DNA from: Candidatus Saccharimonadota bacterium
GTDB taxonomy: Bacteria > Patescibacteriota > Saccharimonadia > Saccharimonadales > Saccharimonadaceae
Assembly (NCBI GenBank): GCA_016199685.1
Contig: JACQGD010000081.1
Coordinates: forward strand, 1-15,971
Reading direction: 5' to 3'
Length of the DNA stretch: 15,971 nt
Numbering within the stretch: position 1 is the first letter of the stretch; every line of letters begins with the position of its first letter. Shown in pieces: positions 1 through 5,569 of this stretch. The translations under genes were made by a program, and so were the position numbers. The notes below the pieces were generated by a model, which did no database searches, was not told where the DNA came from, and worked only from the letters and a program-made list of their open reading frames with translations.

Positions 1-75
1 GTTATGAACTTTGTTATTGATGAGAGATGGGTCGTGGCGGATGCCTTGACCAGACCGTTATATTGTAACAAGTAA
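1..75 (+). CDS. Possible 3' end of an upstream gene, unrecognised
   Basis: Frame 1 is open from the window edge to a TAA at 73-75 and encodes 24 residues, including VMNFVIDERWVV and ADALTRPL. The composition looks protein-like, but so short an open stretch can occur by chance. A minus-strand frame is also open to the edge here. I do not recognise a family. If real, this is the C-terminus of the gene preceding the S6 operon on the same strand. Confidence 0.3.
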   Translation, partial: VMNFVIDERWVVADALTRPLYCNK

Positions 76-228
76 GTCGTAAATAGACAATCAATAGTAG
101 AATATCAAATAGTGAAATTGGCAAATTATACTCTAGTAATTATCTCTGTTATCTAGTACACTAATAGGGTTATTAACTCAGCTTATACCTGATATAAGCA
201 TCCATATGGATTCCAAAGGAGGAACTCT
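76..228 (+). promoter_or_regulatory. rpsF promoter region and structured 5' leader
   Basis: This AT-rich stretch contains no gene. Two weak promoter readings exist: TTGGCA at 118-123 with TATCTC at 141-146 (17-nt spacer), and an isolated -10-like TATACT at 127-132 with no good -35. Just before the ribosome binding site lie two dyads back to back. A 7-bp stem pairs GCTTATA (181-187) with TATAAGC (193-199) around a CCTGA loop, and ATCCATATGGAT (200-211) is a perfect 12-bp palindrome. The Shine-Dalgarno AAAGGAGG (216-222) sits 6 nt before the GTG start. In many bacteria the S6:S18 dimer represses this operon through a leader hairpin carrying CCG. This leader is in the right place, but I see no CCG in it. 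Confidence 0.45.
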
Positions 229-579
229 GTGAAAGAATACGAACTTACAGTTCTGATTCACCCGGATCTTGAGGCTGATATCGAGACTGCGCTTACAAAA
301 GTGCGCGATATCATCAAGAACGCTGGTGGTGAAATTGCAACCGAAGACAACTGGGGCAAGAAAAAGCTTGCTTACAAAATCAATAAGCAAGATTTCGCAA
401 TCTACGTCTACATGGACGTCAAGTTGCCAGCCGAAGCGCCGCTAAAGATTAGCAACACGCTAAACATTACTGAAGAAGTGCTTCGTTACCTACTTGTTTC
501 TGTTGATGAAAAAGGTCGCCAGCTACTCGCTGAAGACAAAAAGCGTCAAGCAAGCAACGAATCACGCGACGAAGAATAA
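229..579 (+). CDS. rpsF: Ribosomal protein bS6
   Basis: This 116-residue protein is the small-subunit ribosomal protein that pairs with S18 on the platform of the 30S subunit. The family pattern is clear: the YELTVLIHP opening strand, WGKKKLAYKI at 42-51, and EVLRYLLV near 83-90, followed by a charged disordered tail ending DEE, as in many S6 proteins. The start is GTG at 229, supported by AAAGGAGG 6 nt upstream. No in-frame ATG upstream is better placed. It is the first gene of the classical rpsF-ssb-rpsR operon; ssb starts 26 nt after its stop. Length and sequence are ordinary for the family. Autoregulation by S6:S18 is likely from family knowledge but is not demonstrated here. Confidence 0.95.
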   Translation: MKEYELTVLIHPDLEADIETALTKVRDIIKNAGGEIATEDNWGKKKLAYKINKQDFAIYVYMDVKLPAEAPLKISNTLNITEEVLRYLLVSVDEKGRQLLAEDKKRQASNESRDEE

Positions 580-605
580 GAATTAAAGAGAGAGGGAATA
601 GGGAG

Positions 606-1046
606 ATGGCACGAGGAATTAACCAAGTAATGTTAATGGGGCGCTTAACACGCGACCCAGAAACACGAACAACACCAAGCGGCAAGACAGTCACGAGCTT
701 TAGTCTAGCTGTCGACCGCGGAACACAAGACGATCAGGCTGACTTTTTCGATGTTACGGCATGGGAAAAGACTGGCGAACTTGTTGCGCAGTATCTGAGT
801 AAAGGACGCCGCTGTTTAGTACAGGGACGCTTGCGCCAAGACAGCTGGGATGACAAAGAGTCAGGCAAGAAGCGCTCGAAAGTAGAAGTCGTCGCGTTTG
901 ACGTCACGTTCCTTGACGGACCTAACGGTGATGGTGGTTCAGCTCCAAGCCAATCTTCTGATTCAGGCTCAAACACTAAGAACAAAGATGTTGTAATCGA
1001 AGATATTGACGATAAGCCTATCGATCTATCTGAGATTCCATTCTAG
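606..1046 (+). CDS. ssb: Single-stranded DNA-binding protein SSB
   Basis: This 146-residue protein coats single-stranded DNA in replication, recombination and repair. Residues 1 to about 105 form the OB fold: NQVMLMGRLTRDPETR at the start, FFDVTAWEKTGELVAQYL around 47-64, and GRLRQDSW at 74-81. Trp53 and Trp81 are candidates for base stacking. A Ser/Gly/Asn-rich linker (about 106-126) leads to the acidic C-terminal tip ending SEIPF, the family's docking peptide for partner proteins, although the tip is less acidic than the usual DDDIPF. The ATG at 606 is preceded by AGAGG at 591-595. The gene lies between rpsF and rpsR in the usual order, and its stop codon overlaps the rpsR ribosome binding site, which suggests coupled translation. 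Confidence 0.95.
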   Translation: MARGINQVMLMGRLTRDPETRTTPSGKTVTSFSLAVDRGTQDDQADFFDVTAWEKTGELVAQYLSKGRRCLVQGRLRQDSWDDKESGKKRSKVEVVAFDVTFLDGPNGDGGSAPSQSSDSGSNTKNKDVVIEDIDDKPIDLSEIPF

Positions 1047-1056
1047 GAGACACATT

Positions 1057-1260
1057 ATGGCACTAAAACGATTTAAAAAAGACACTCCTGCATACTTTGA
1101 CTATAAAGATGTCAAAACATTGCAGCGATTCATTAATGTATACGGTCAAATTGAACCAGTTGCAAAGACTGGCCTCAGCGCAAAGCAGCAGCGACAGCTT
1201 GCCGTTGCGATCAAGCGTTCACGCCACTTGGCGTTGTTACCATTCGTAACACAGGGCTAA
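1057..1260 (+). CDS. rpsR: Ribosomal protein bS18
   Basis: This 67-residue protein is the S6 partner on the 30S platform. Recognisable parts are FDYKDVKTLQRFI near 14-26, then GQIEPVAKTGLSAKQQRQLAVAIKRSRHLALLPF, the conserved RNA-binding C-terminal half. The open frame runs back to 1006 inside ssb, but the ATG at 1057 with AGGAGA (1045-1050) 6 nt upstream is the evident start. The protein is slightly shorter than the usual 70-80 residues, through a short N-terminus. In many bacteria rplI (L9) follows rpsR. Here it does not: an 87-bp gap leads to efp. Loss of L9 is known in parts of the Candidate Phyla Radiation, but it could be encoded elsewhere in this genome. Confidence 0.95.
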   Translation: MALKRFKKDTPAYFDYKDVKTLQRFINVYGQIEPVAKTGLSAKQQRQLAVAIKRSRHLALLPFVTQG

Positions 1261-1347
1261 TTGGTAGGTGATATTTGGTAGTTGGGCGTTTGGCCTAGCT
1301 ACTATCTATCAACTACTAACTTCTAATTACTAATACGGAGAGACAAT
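1261..1347 (+). promoter_or_regulatory. Stem-loop leader between rpsR and efp
   Basis: The gap has unusual base asymmetry. Positions 1261-1286 contain no C, and 1299-1336 contain no G. TTGGTAG occurs twice (1261-1267 and 1275-1281). TTGGTAGTTG (1275-1284) pairs with CAACTACTAA (1310-1319) as a 10-bp stem with one G-U pair and a 25-nt loop. No T-run follows, so it is not a typical terminator. The efp Shine-Dalgarno GGAG (1337-1340) lies beyond the stem in unstructured G-poor sequence. No convincing promoter is visible. It could be a processing site or a leader that tunes efp translation. Confidence 0.5.
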
Positions 1348-1908
1348 ATGTATCAACCAACTGATCTTAAAAAAGGCGTCGTATGCCAAATTGACGGTAA
1401 GCCGTACCGTGTGACTGACTATAATCAGAAAGTGATGGGTCGTGGTGGTTCAATCGTCAATGTGAAGTTGAAAAATCTGATTGATGGGAGCGTCATTCCG
1501 AAAACATTTAAGGGTCAGGATAAAATTGAGCGTGCTGAAGTCACGAACAAAACTGTACAATATTTGTATACGGATGGTGATGATTTTCATTTTATGGATC
1601 CTGAGTCATTCGAGCAATTTCAACTCAATGTCGAGATTGTCGATACGGCTGCGCAGTATCTCAAAGAGGGCGATGAATTAAGCTTGCAATTTTTTGCTGA
1701 AAAGGTGATAAATGTTGAACTTCCAAAAAACCTCTATCTTGCAGTGACGTATGCCGAAGATGTAGTAAAGGGTGATACGACAAGTAGCGTTCTCAAAGAC
1801 GCAACGCTTGAAACTGGACTCGTCATTAAAGTACCTGCATTCATTAAGGTCGGGGATATCGTCTCCGTCGATACGACAACGGGCGAGTACCGCGAACGCA
1901 AGAAGTAA
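1348..1908 (+). CDS. efp: Elongation factor P
   Basis: This 186-residue translation factor relieves ribosomes stalled on polyproline. Its three beta-barrel domains are visible: a KOW-like N-terminal domain (about 1-62), a central OB domain (about 65-122) and a C-terminal OB domain (about 128-185) with the signature stretch LETGLVIKVPAFIKVGDIV near the end. Length matches bacterial EF-P. The tip of the N-terminal loop reads KVMGRGGSI, which puts Arg32 where E. coli has the beta-lysylated Lys34. GGAG at 1337-1340, 7 nt before the ATG, sets the start. The gene follows the S6-S18 operon on the same strand and may be co-transcribed. YaaA-type features or a split gene are not seen, and the assignment is secure; what, if anything, modifies Arg32 cannot be told from this window. 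Confidence 0.95.
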   Translation: MYQPTDLKKGVVCQIDGKPYRVTDYNQKVMGRGGSIVNVKLKNLIDGSVIPKTFKGQDKIERAEVTNKTVQYLYTDGDDFHFMDPESFEQFQLNVEIVDTAAQYLKEGDELSLQFFAEKVINVELPKNLYLAVTYAEDVVKGDTTSSVLKDATLETGLVIKVPAFIKVGDIVSVDTTTGEYRERKK

Positions 1909-1919
1909 CCTACTTAAGG

Positions 1920-1949
1920 TTTACTTCATACGTACGATAGGCGTATACT
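1920..1949 (+). promoter_or_regulatory. Candidate promoter upstream of the lipase gene
   Basis: TTTACT (1920-1925) and TATACT (1944-1949) are separated by 18 nt and resemble -35 and -10 boxes with two and one mismatches respectively. If used, the transcript would begin near 1956 and carry a leader of about 145 nt containing the hairpins described downstream. No better promoter is visible closer to the lipase start. The match is moderate and could be chance in this AT-rich gap. Confidence 0.3.
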
Positions 1950-1960
1950 ACCCACACGCC

Positions 1961-2010
1961 GACAGCATTGCTGTCATGTAACGCTGCAGGCGAGTTCTTT
2001 CGTCCTGCAG
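1961..2010 (+). repeat. Two adjacent hairpins after efp
   Basis: GACAGC (1961-1966) pairs with GCTGTC (1970-1975) around a 3-nt loop. CTGCAGG (1984-1990) pairs with CCTGCAG (2004-2010); CGA (1991-1993) with TCG (2000-2002) extends the stem past a bulged T to a loop of about 6 nt. A weaker stem, GGCGT (1940-1944) with ACGCC (1956-1960), lies just before. No T-run follows, so these are not standard intrinsic terminators, although they may stabilise the efp 3' end or structure the lipase leader. Confidence 0.5.
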
Positions 2011-2014
2011 TGCT

Positions 2015-2060
2015 GCGCTTTACAGACTAGTCTGTAAGCATGCTTAGCGCTGTCAGACTA
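2015..2060 (+). promoter_or_regulatory. Operator-like palindrome cluster upstream of the lipase gene
   Basis: TTACAGACTAGTCTGTAA (2020-2037) is a perfect 18-bp palindrome with no loop, the form expected of a dimeric protein binding site. It is nested inside GCGCT (2015-2019) and AGCGC (2046-2050), and AGCATGCT (2037-2044) is another palindrome. The heptamer CAGACTA occurs at 2023-2029 and again at 2054-2060, 31 bp apart, with its inverse TAGTCTG at 2028-2034. The cluster ends 42 bp before the lipase start. A repressor or activator site is the simplest reading; an RNA structure is the alternative. Confidence 0.5.
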
Positions 2061-2102
2061 ACAATTCAGAACAGAACCACTCCATTTTGGAAGGGATGAG
2101 CT

Positions 2103-3587
2103 ATGCATCGAACAATGTCGTTCGTTCGCAAGGTTCAATTGAGTTGTCTCACAGTTATTCTCGTTAGTTCCGGTGCACTTTTTGCCGGACGAGCGAGTGC
2201 GCAACCACTGGTGCCGCCAGTTGATTTGGGGCAGATTCAGAGTCAGCTCCAAGCTCAACTTGACGGTGCGCTTGACCAGCTGCCAAAGATGGGAGATTTC
2301 ATCAACCCCATCGTTCCGCCGCCGAATCCACCACAAATTGTCGGCGAAACTCCTCCGATTGCCCAGATACCGCAAAGTGACTCAGGTGAACCGATGATCT
2401 CGGAAGACCTGTACGCACTCATGCAGCCATCTCCAGTCGGAGACGCGTTTTTCGATGAATGGCCCGCTGATTTGGCATCGTATGCAAACGGGGAGATTAT
2501 CGGAAATTCTGTTGAGGTGACGGCTAAGGCGGAGGCCTTTTTTCCAACTCCCGGTGGTGTTCGCGTATATCAGTTCAAGTTTAAAACCACCGATAGTAGT
2601 GGAGCTGATTCATACGCGACGGCATCACTCGTGGTGCCGAACACACCATGGACCGGAAGCGCTTCACGACCGGTGCTTGTAGATGAGAAACCGATAGATG
2701 CACTCGGAAGGGCCTGTACGCCAAGTTATACCCTGAAAAATGGGTTGAATTTCGCGACAAATCCGACCGATTTCATACCACCAGCATCTCAAGCTGCAGT
2801 GCTACGCAACTACGCGGTACTGATCCCGGATCATGAAGGTCCGCGAATGAGTTACGCAGAACCGGTCGTTGCCGGACGAATCACGCTCGATGCGATCCGC
2901 GCAATGCAGCAGTTCGACCCGAAATACGGAGATAGTGCGATGGTCGTCAATGGGTATTCCGGAGGCGCTATTGCAACTCGTGGTACTGCGCTTGAAGTTG
3001 CATCGTATGCTCCAGAGCTCGCCAAGAACATCAAATTGGCAGTCATGGGAGGCAATCCTATTGACTACCAGGTACTCTCATGGAGTATGGATGGACCGGC
3101 TAATCTGGCATCGGGAATCTTTCACGGTGCAACGATCGGCTACCTCCGGTCGCACCCTCAAGGATTTCTAGAAGCGAACAACGCCGCGTTGCAGCTCATC
3201 ATGTCGCCGTATAAGGACGCCTGTGTGATCGGTGAAGCACTCATCGGGACACTGATTCCAACATGGGTACTGACCAACGACGGCGATCCGTATGCGTCGG
3301 ACTTCGCGCAGAAAGTTTTTCAGGAACAGCGTGATATGATGCGGCGCAAATCTGCCGTTCCACTCTTCATTTTTAATGGAGCGCACGAATTCTGGATTCC
3401 AAGTGAGCCGGCACGCCGGTTTGCAAAGATTCAGTGTGAGCAGGGCGTTGCGGTGACATATGGTGAGTATCTCGGCGAGCATGGTATTGCTGCCTTGACC
3501 GCGATACCTGATCAGTTCACGGCAATTGATCGTACGCTCCAAAGTGGTATCGATGCTCCTACGCAGAACAACTGCGCGAGTATCTAA
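2103..3587 (+). CDS. Secreted lipase-family alpha/beta hydrolase
   Basis: This 494-residue protein resembles the secretory lipase family typified by Candida antarctica lipase A and common in Actinobacteria. Residues 1-33 are a signal peptide (FVRK, a hydrophobic core, then RASA before Gln34). A Pro/Gln-rich segment (about 34-100) precedes the catalytic domain. The nucleophile elbow is GYSGGA with Ser286. The C-terminal part aligns with the lipase A stretch carrying the catalytic acid and histidine: GAHEFWIP (426-433) and GEHGI with His460. The acid position reads Glu429 where the family has Asp. The ATG at 2103 has GAAGGGA 6 nt upstream. The gene stands alone between efp and tlyA, bounded by palindromes and a terminator, and by eye is richer in GC than its neighbours, so recent acquisition is possible. 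The likely substrate is an acyl ester outside the cell, which is inference. Confidence 0.82.
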   Translation: MHRTMSFVRKVQLSCLTVILVSSGALFAGRASAQPLVPPVDLGQIQSQLQAQLDGALDQLPKMGDFINPIVPPPNPPQIVGETPPIAQIPQSDSGEPMISEDLYALMQPSPVGDAFFDEWPADLASYANGEIIGNSVEVTAKAEAFFPTPGGVRVYQFKFKTTDSSGADSYATASLVVPNTPWTGSASRPVLVDEKPIDALGRACTPSYTLKNGLNFATNPTDFIPPASQAAVLRNYAVLIPDHEGPRMSYAEPVVAGRITLDAIRAMQQFDPKYGDSAMVVNGYSGGAIATRGTALEVASYAPELAKNIKLAVMGGNPIDYQVLSWSMDGPANLASGIFHGATIGYLRSHPQGFLEANNAALQLIMSPYKDACVIGEALIGTLIPTWVLTNDGDPYASDFAQKVFQEQRDMMRRKSAVPLFIFNGAHEFWIPSEPARRFAKIQCEQGVAVTYGEYLGEHGIAALTAIPDQFTAIDRTLQSGIDAPTQNNCASI

Positions 3588-3598
3588 GTTCTGAACTG

Positions 3599-3665
3599 CG
3601 ACCTCGGTGCGCGTATAGACTAGGGTGATCCTCTAGGTATACACGTACTGAGGTCGTTTTTCTTT
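3599..3665 (+). terminator. Strong intrinsic terminator after the lipase gene
   Basis: CGACCTCGGTGCGCGTATA (3599-3617) pairs with the 19 nt at 3638-3656, with one C-A mismatch and two G-U pairs. The loop is 20 nt (3618-3637), and the stem is followed by TTTTTCTTT (3657-3665). It starts 11 nt after the lipase stop and is the clearest terminator in the window. It isolates the lipase gene from tlyA. Confidence 0.88.
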
Positions 3666-3674
3666 GGTGCAAAT

Positions 3675-3703
3675 TCGACAAAACTCTCTAACAGGGGTAG
3701 AAT
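3675..3703 (+). promoter_or_regulatory. tlyA promoter, apparently leaderless
   Basis: TCGACA (3675-3680) differs from the consensus -35 by one base. TAGAAT (3698-3703) is a good -10, and the spacer is exactly 17 nt. The expected transcription start, about 7 nt after the -10, falls on or next to the ATG at 3711. The only Shine-Dalgarno-like string, AGGA at 3704-3707, is 3 nt from the ATG, too close to act, and probably not transcribed. Confidence 0.65.
3690..3702 (+). repeat. 13-nt repeat shared by two promoter regions, copy 1
   Basis: AACAGGGGTAGAA here overlaps the tlyA -10 box. An identical 13-mer occurs at 5534-5546 in the ychF divergent promoter region, in the same orientation. It may be a shared regulatory site or coincidence. 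Confidence 0.4.
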
Positions 3704-3710
3704 AGGATAA

Positions 3711-4433
3711 ATGACAAAACAACGACTCGACATAGAACTGACAAAGCGCGGGCTTGTGACAAGCCGCTCGCAAGCTGAAAGTTGGATAAAACTCGGTAAA
3801 GTACTGGTTGATGGAAAAGTCGCTAATAAGTCGGGAGTCTTCGTCCGTGAAGACAGCAAGATATCGGTCACAAGTGACGAACGTTATGTTGGTCGGGCAG
3901 GATTAAAACTTGCAAGTGTCGCGAGAGTTTTAAAGCTTGATTTTCGTAAGAAATTTGTGCTTGATGTCGGCAGTAGTACGGGAGGGTTTACTGACTATTC
4001 ACTGCAGAATGGTGCGCAAAAAGTGTATGCAGTTGACGTTGGGACGGATCAGTTACATCCATCGCTGCGTCGTCATCCAAAGATTGAGCTCCATGAGAAA
4101 ACAGATATTAGAGATTTCTACCTCAAGAAGAAGCCAGATATTATTGTAATGGACGTTTCGTTTATTAGCCTTCGAGAGATCTTACCTCACATCGCACGTG
4201 AACTAAGTGGTCCGGAAACACAGATTGTTGCAATGCTTAAGCCGCAGTTTGAAGCGGGAAGAGAGCAGGTGAATAAGGGTGTAATTAAAAATGATTCTGT
4301 TCGTCGTCAGATTTTACGCGACTTCGAAGTATGGTCAAAGCAGTATTTTGTGATTCTTGATAAGCGAGATAGTGACGTTGCCGGCGCCAAGGGAAATCAA
4401 GAGCGCTTTTATCTCCTCAAGCTACTGAAGTAG
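3711..4433 (+). CDS. tlyA: TlyA-type 16S/23S rRNA 2'-O-methyltransferase
   Basis: This 240-residue protein matches the TlyA family, also labelled hemolysin A, which methylates cytidine 2'-hydroxyls in ribosomal RNA; in mycobacteria it determines capreomycin sensitivity. An S4 RNA-binding domain (about 3-60: RLDIELTKRGL, SRSQAESWIKLGKVLVDG) is followed by RYVGRAGLKL and an RrmJ-like Rossmann domain. The AdoMet motif is LDVGSSTGGFTD (84-95). The methyltransferase tetrad K-D-K-E can be placed at Lys66, Asp148 (MDVSFIS), Lys177 (MLKPQFE) and Glu231 (QERFYLL). The ATG at 3711 is favoured because it sits where the promoter would start transcription. Length is slightly below the usual 250-275. It converges on ychF with 3 bp between stop codons. 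The hemolysin name is historical, and a role in rRNA modification is the better reading. Confidence 0.93.
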   Translation: MTKQRLDIELTKRGLVTSRSQAESWIKLGKVLVDGKVANKSGVFVREDSKISVTSDERYVGRAGLKLASVARVLKLDFRKKFVLDVGSSTGGFTDYSLQNGAQKVYAVDVGTDQLHPSLRRHPKIELHEKTDIRDFYLKKKPDIIVMDVSFISLREILPHIARELSGPETQIVAMLKPQFEAGREQVNKGVIKNDSVRRQILRDFEVWSKQYFVILDKRDSDVAGAKGNQERFYLLKLLK

Positions 4434-4438
4434 TTTTT
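4419..4438 (+). terminator. Small terminator-like hairpin overlapping the tlyA stop
   Basis: AAGCTAC (4419-4425) pairs with GTAGTTT (4430-4436), including one G-U pair, around a TGAA tetraloop, and T continues to 4438. The hairpin includes the last codons and the TAG of tlyA. In the other direction no T-run follows, so it would serve only tlyA. The stem is short and AT-rich, so efficiency is doubtful. Confidence 0.35.
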
Positions 4439-5516
4439 ATACGTTAAATCGAAATTCAACGATATCGTTTGGCTGCATGACATAGGTCTTGCCTTCGGTA
4501 CGAATTTTACCTGCATTACGCGCAGCAACTTCTGAACCTGCGGCGAGGAGTTCTGTATAGTCGACGATCTGGGCAGCGATGAAGCCGCGTTCGAAGTCAG
4601 TGTGAATGACGCCAGCTGCTTGTGGTGCTGTTGCGCCTTGTTTGATTGTCCAAGCACGAACTTCTTTTGGTCCAGCCGTAAGATAGCTTTGTAAGCCAAG
4701 CGTATCGTAGGCAGTGTGAATCATCTGCTGTAAACCAGTTTCCTGTACGCCGTAGCTTTCCAGGAGTTCAGCCGCATCTTCAGATGTGAGTCCTTTGATT
4801 TCGTCTTCAAGTTGTGCGCACACAAAAATTGTTCGTGCCGGTGCGACGAGTGCTGAAAGCTCGCTTTTCTTTGTATCATTATTAAGAGTGTCTTCGTCGA
4901 CATTGAATGTATAGATGACTGGCTTTGCGGTAAGTAAATGAAGATCACCGATGAGCTCAGTATCGAGATCTGAGATGGTTGAGAGTGGTGTCCCTTCTTG
5001 TAGTTTTACGAGCAGTGTTTGAATGTACTCAAGCTGCGCTTTTGCAGCAGGTTTTGATTTCGCATCTTTATGAAGCTTCGCGGCTCGTGTTTCGATTGTT
5101 TGAATGTCGGCCAATATAAGCTCGGTATTTATGATTTCTATATCATTTTTTGGGTTGACCGAACTTTCATCGTGCCGCAAGACACTGTCATTTTCGAAGG
5201 CACGAACGATATGGATGATCGCATCACACTGGCGAATATTCGCGAGAAACTTATTACCAAGACCCTCACCTTTACTCGCGCCAGCGACGAGTCCTGCAAT
5301 GTCAACGAAGGTAACGGTTGCGGGAATGATTTTGTCAGCTGAATACATTTTTTGTAGCTCACCGAGTCGCGGGTCTGGGACGGGTACGATGCCAGTATTT
5401 GGCTCGATCGTCGCGAACGGATAGTTAGCGGCAAGAATATCCGCGTTTGTTAGTGCATTGAACAGGGTTGATTTGCCGACATTTGGGAGGCCGACGATAC
5501 CGATAGATAAACTCAT
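4437..5516 (-). CDS. ychF: YchF/Obg-like ATPase
   Basis: This 359-residue P-loop protein belongs to the YchF (OLA1) branch of the Obg family, which binds ribosomes and prefers ATP to GTP. The P-loop is GLPNVGKST (9-17). The switch motif DIAGLV starts at Asp72. The G4 motif reads NVDE (205-208) in place of NKxD, the change associated with ATP preference. A TGS domain occupies about 276-358, and the protein ends with the family's FRFNV. Length is typical (about 360). The ATG at 5516-5514 is the natural start: SLSIGIVGLP begins directly after it, and a -10 box lies 7 nt upstream. It is transcribed divergently from the gene at 5585 and convergently with tlyA, so it is a single-gene unit. Nothing is unusual in the coding sequence. 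Confidence 0.96.
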   Translation of the reverse strand: MSLSIGIVGLPNVGKSTLFNALTNADILAANYPFATIEPNTGIVPVPDPRLGELQKMYSADKIIPATVTFVDIAGLVAGASKGEGLGNKFLANIRQCDAIIHIVRAFENDSVLRHDESSVNPKNDIEIINTELILADIQTIETRAAKLHKDAKSKPAAKAQLEYIQTLLVKLQEGTPLSTISDLDTELIGDLHLLTAKPVIYTFNVDEDTLNNDTKKSELSALVAPARTIFVCAQLEDEIKGLTSEDAAELLESYGVQETGLQQMIHTAYDTLGLQSYLTAGPKEVRAWTIKQGATAPQAAGVIHTDFERGFIAAQIVDYTELLAAGSEVAARNAGKIRTEGKTYVMQPNDIVEFRFNV

Positions 5517-5523
5517 ATACTAT

Positions 5524-5532
5524 ATTTTATCA
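5524..5532 (-). promoter_or_regulatory. ychF extended -10 promoter, apparently leaderless
   Basis: On the minus strand the sequence reads TGATAAAAT, an extended -10 (TGn followed by TAAAAT at 5529-5524). The hexamer ends 7 nt before the ATG at 5516, so transcription would start at or beside the start codon. No Shine-Dalgarno precedes the ATG and no good -35 is seen. Confidence 0.55.
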
Positions 5533-5533
5533 C

Positions 5534-5546
5534 AACAGGGGTAGAA
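5534..5546 (+). repeat. 13-nt repeat shared by two promoter regions, copy 2
   Basis: AACAGGGGTAGAA is identical to 3690-3702 in the tlyA promoter. Here it sits between the divergent -10 boxes of ychF and the gene at 5585, in the area where the ychF -35 would be expected. Confidence 0.4.
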
Positions 5547-5569
5547 ATGCCTATCGAAGACTAAAGGTG

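Noticed and set aside
46..74. TTGACC as a -35 box for the S6 operon
   Set aside because: No -10-like hexamer lies 16-18 nt downstream, and the sequence falls inside a possible upstream coding end.
1984..2021. Intrinsic terminator after efp
   Set aside because: The CTGCAGG/CCTGCAG hairpin is good, but it is followed by TGCTGCGC and only three T, not a T-run.
3168..3542. Minus-strand open frame within the lipase gene
   Set aside because: It is opposite the catalytic His and acid region of a recognisable enzyme, and its translation is low in complexity and unlike any family.
2065..3595. 8-bp inverted repeat TTCAGAAC (2065-2072) and GTTCTGAA (3588-3595) flanking the lipase gene
   Set aside because: It could mark the ends of an inserted segment, but 8 bp is too short to be significant and no target duplication or transposase is present.
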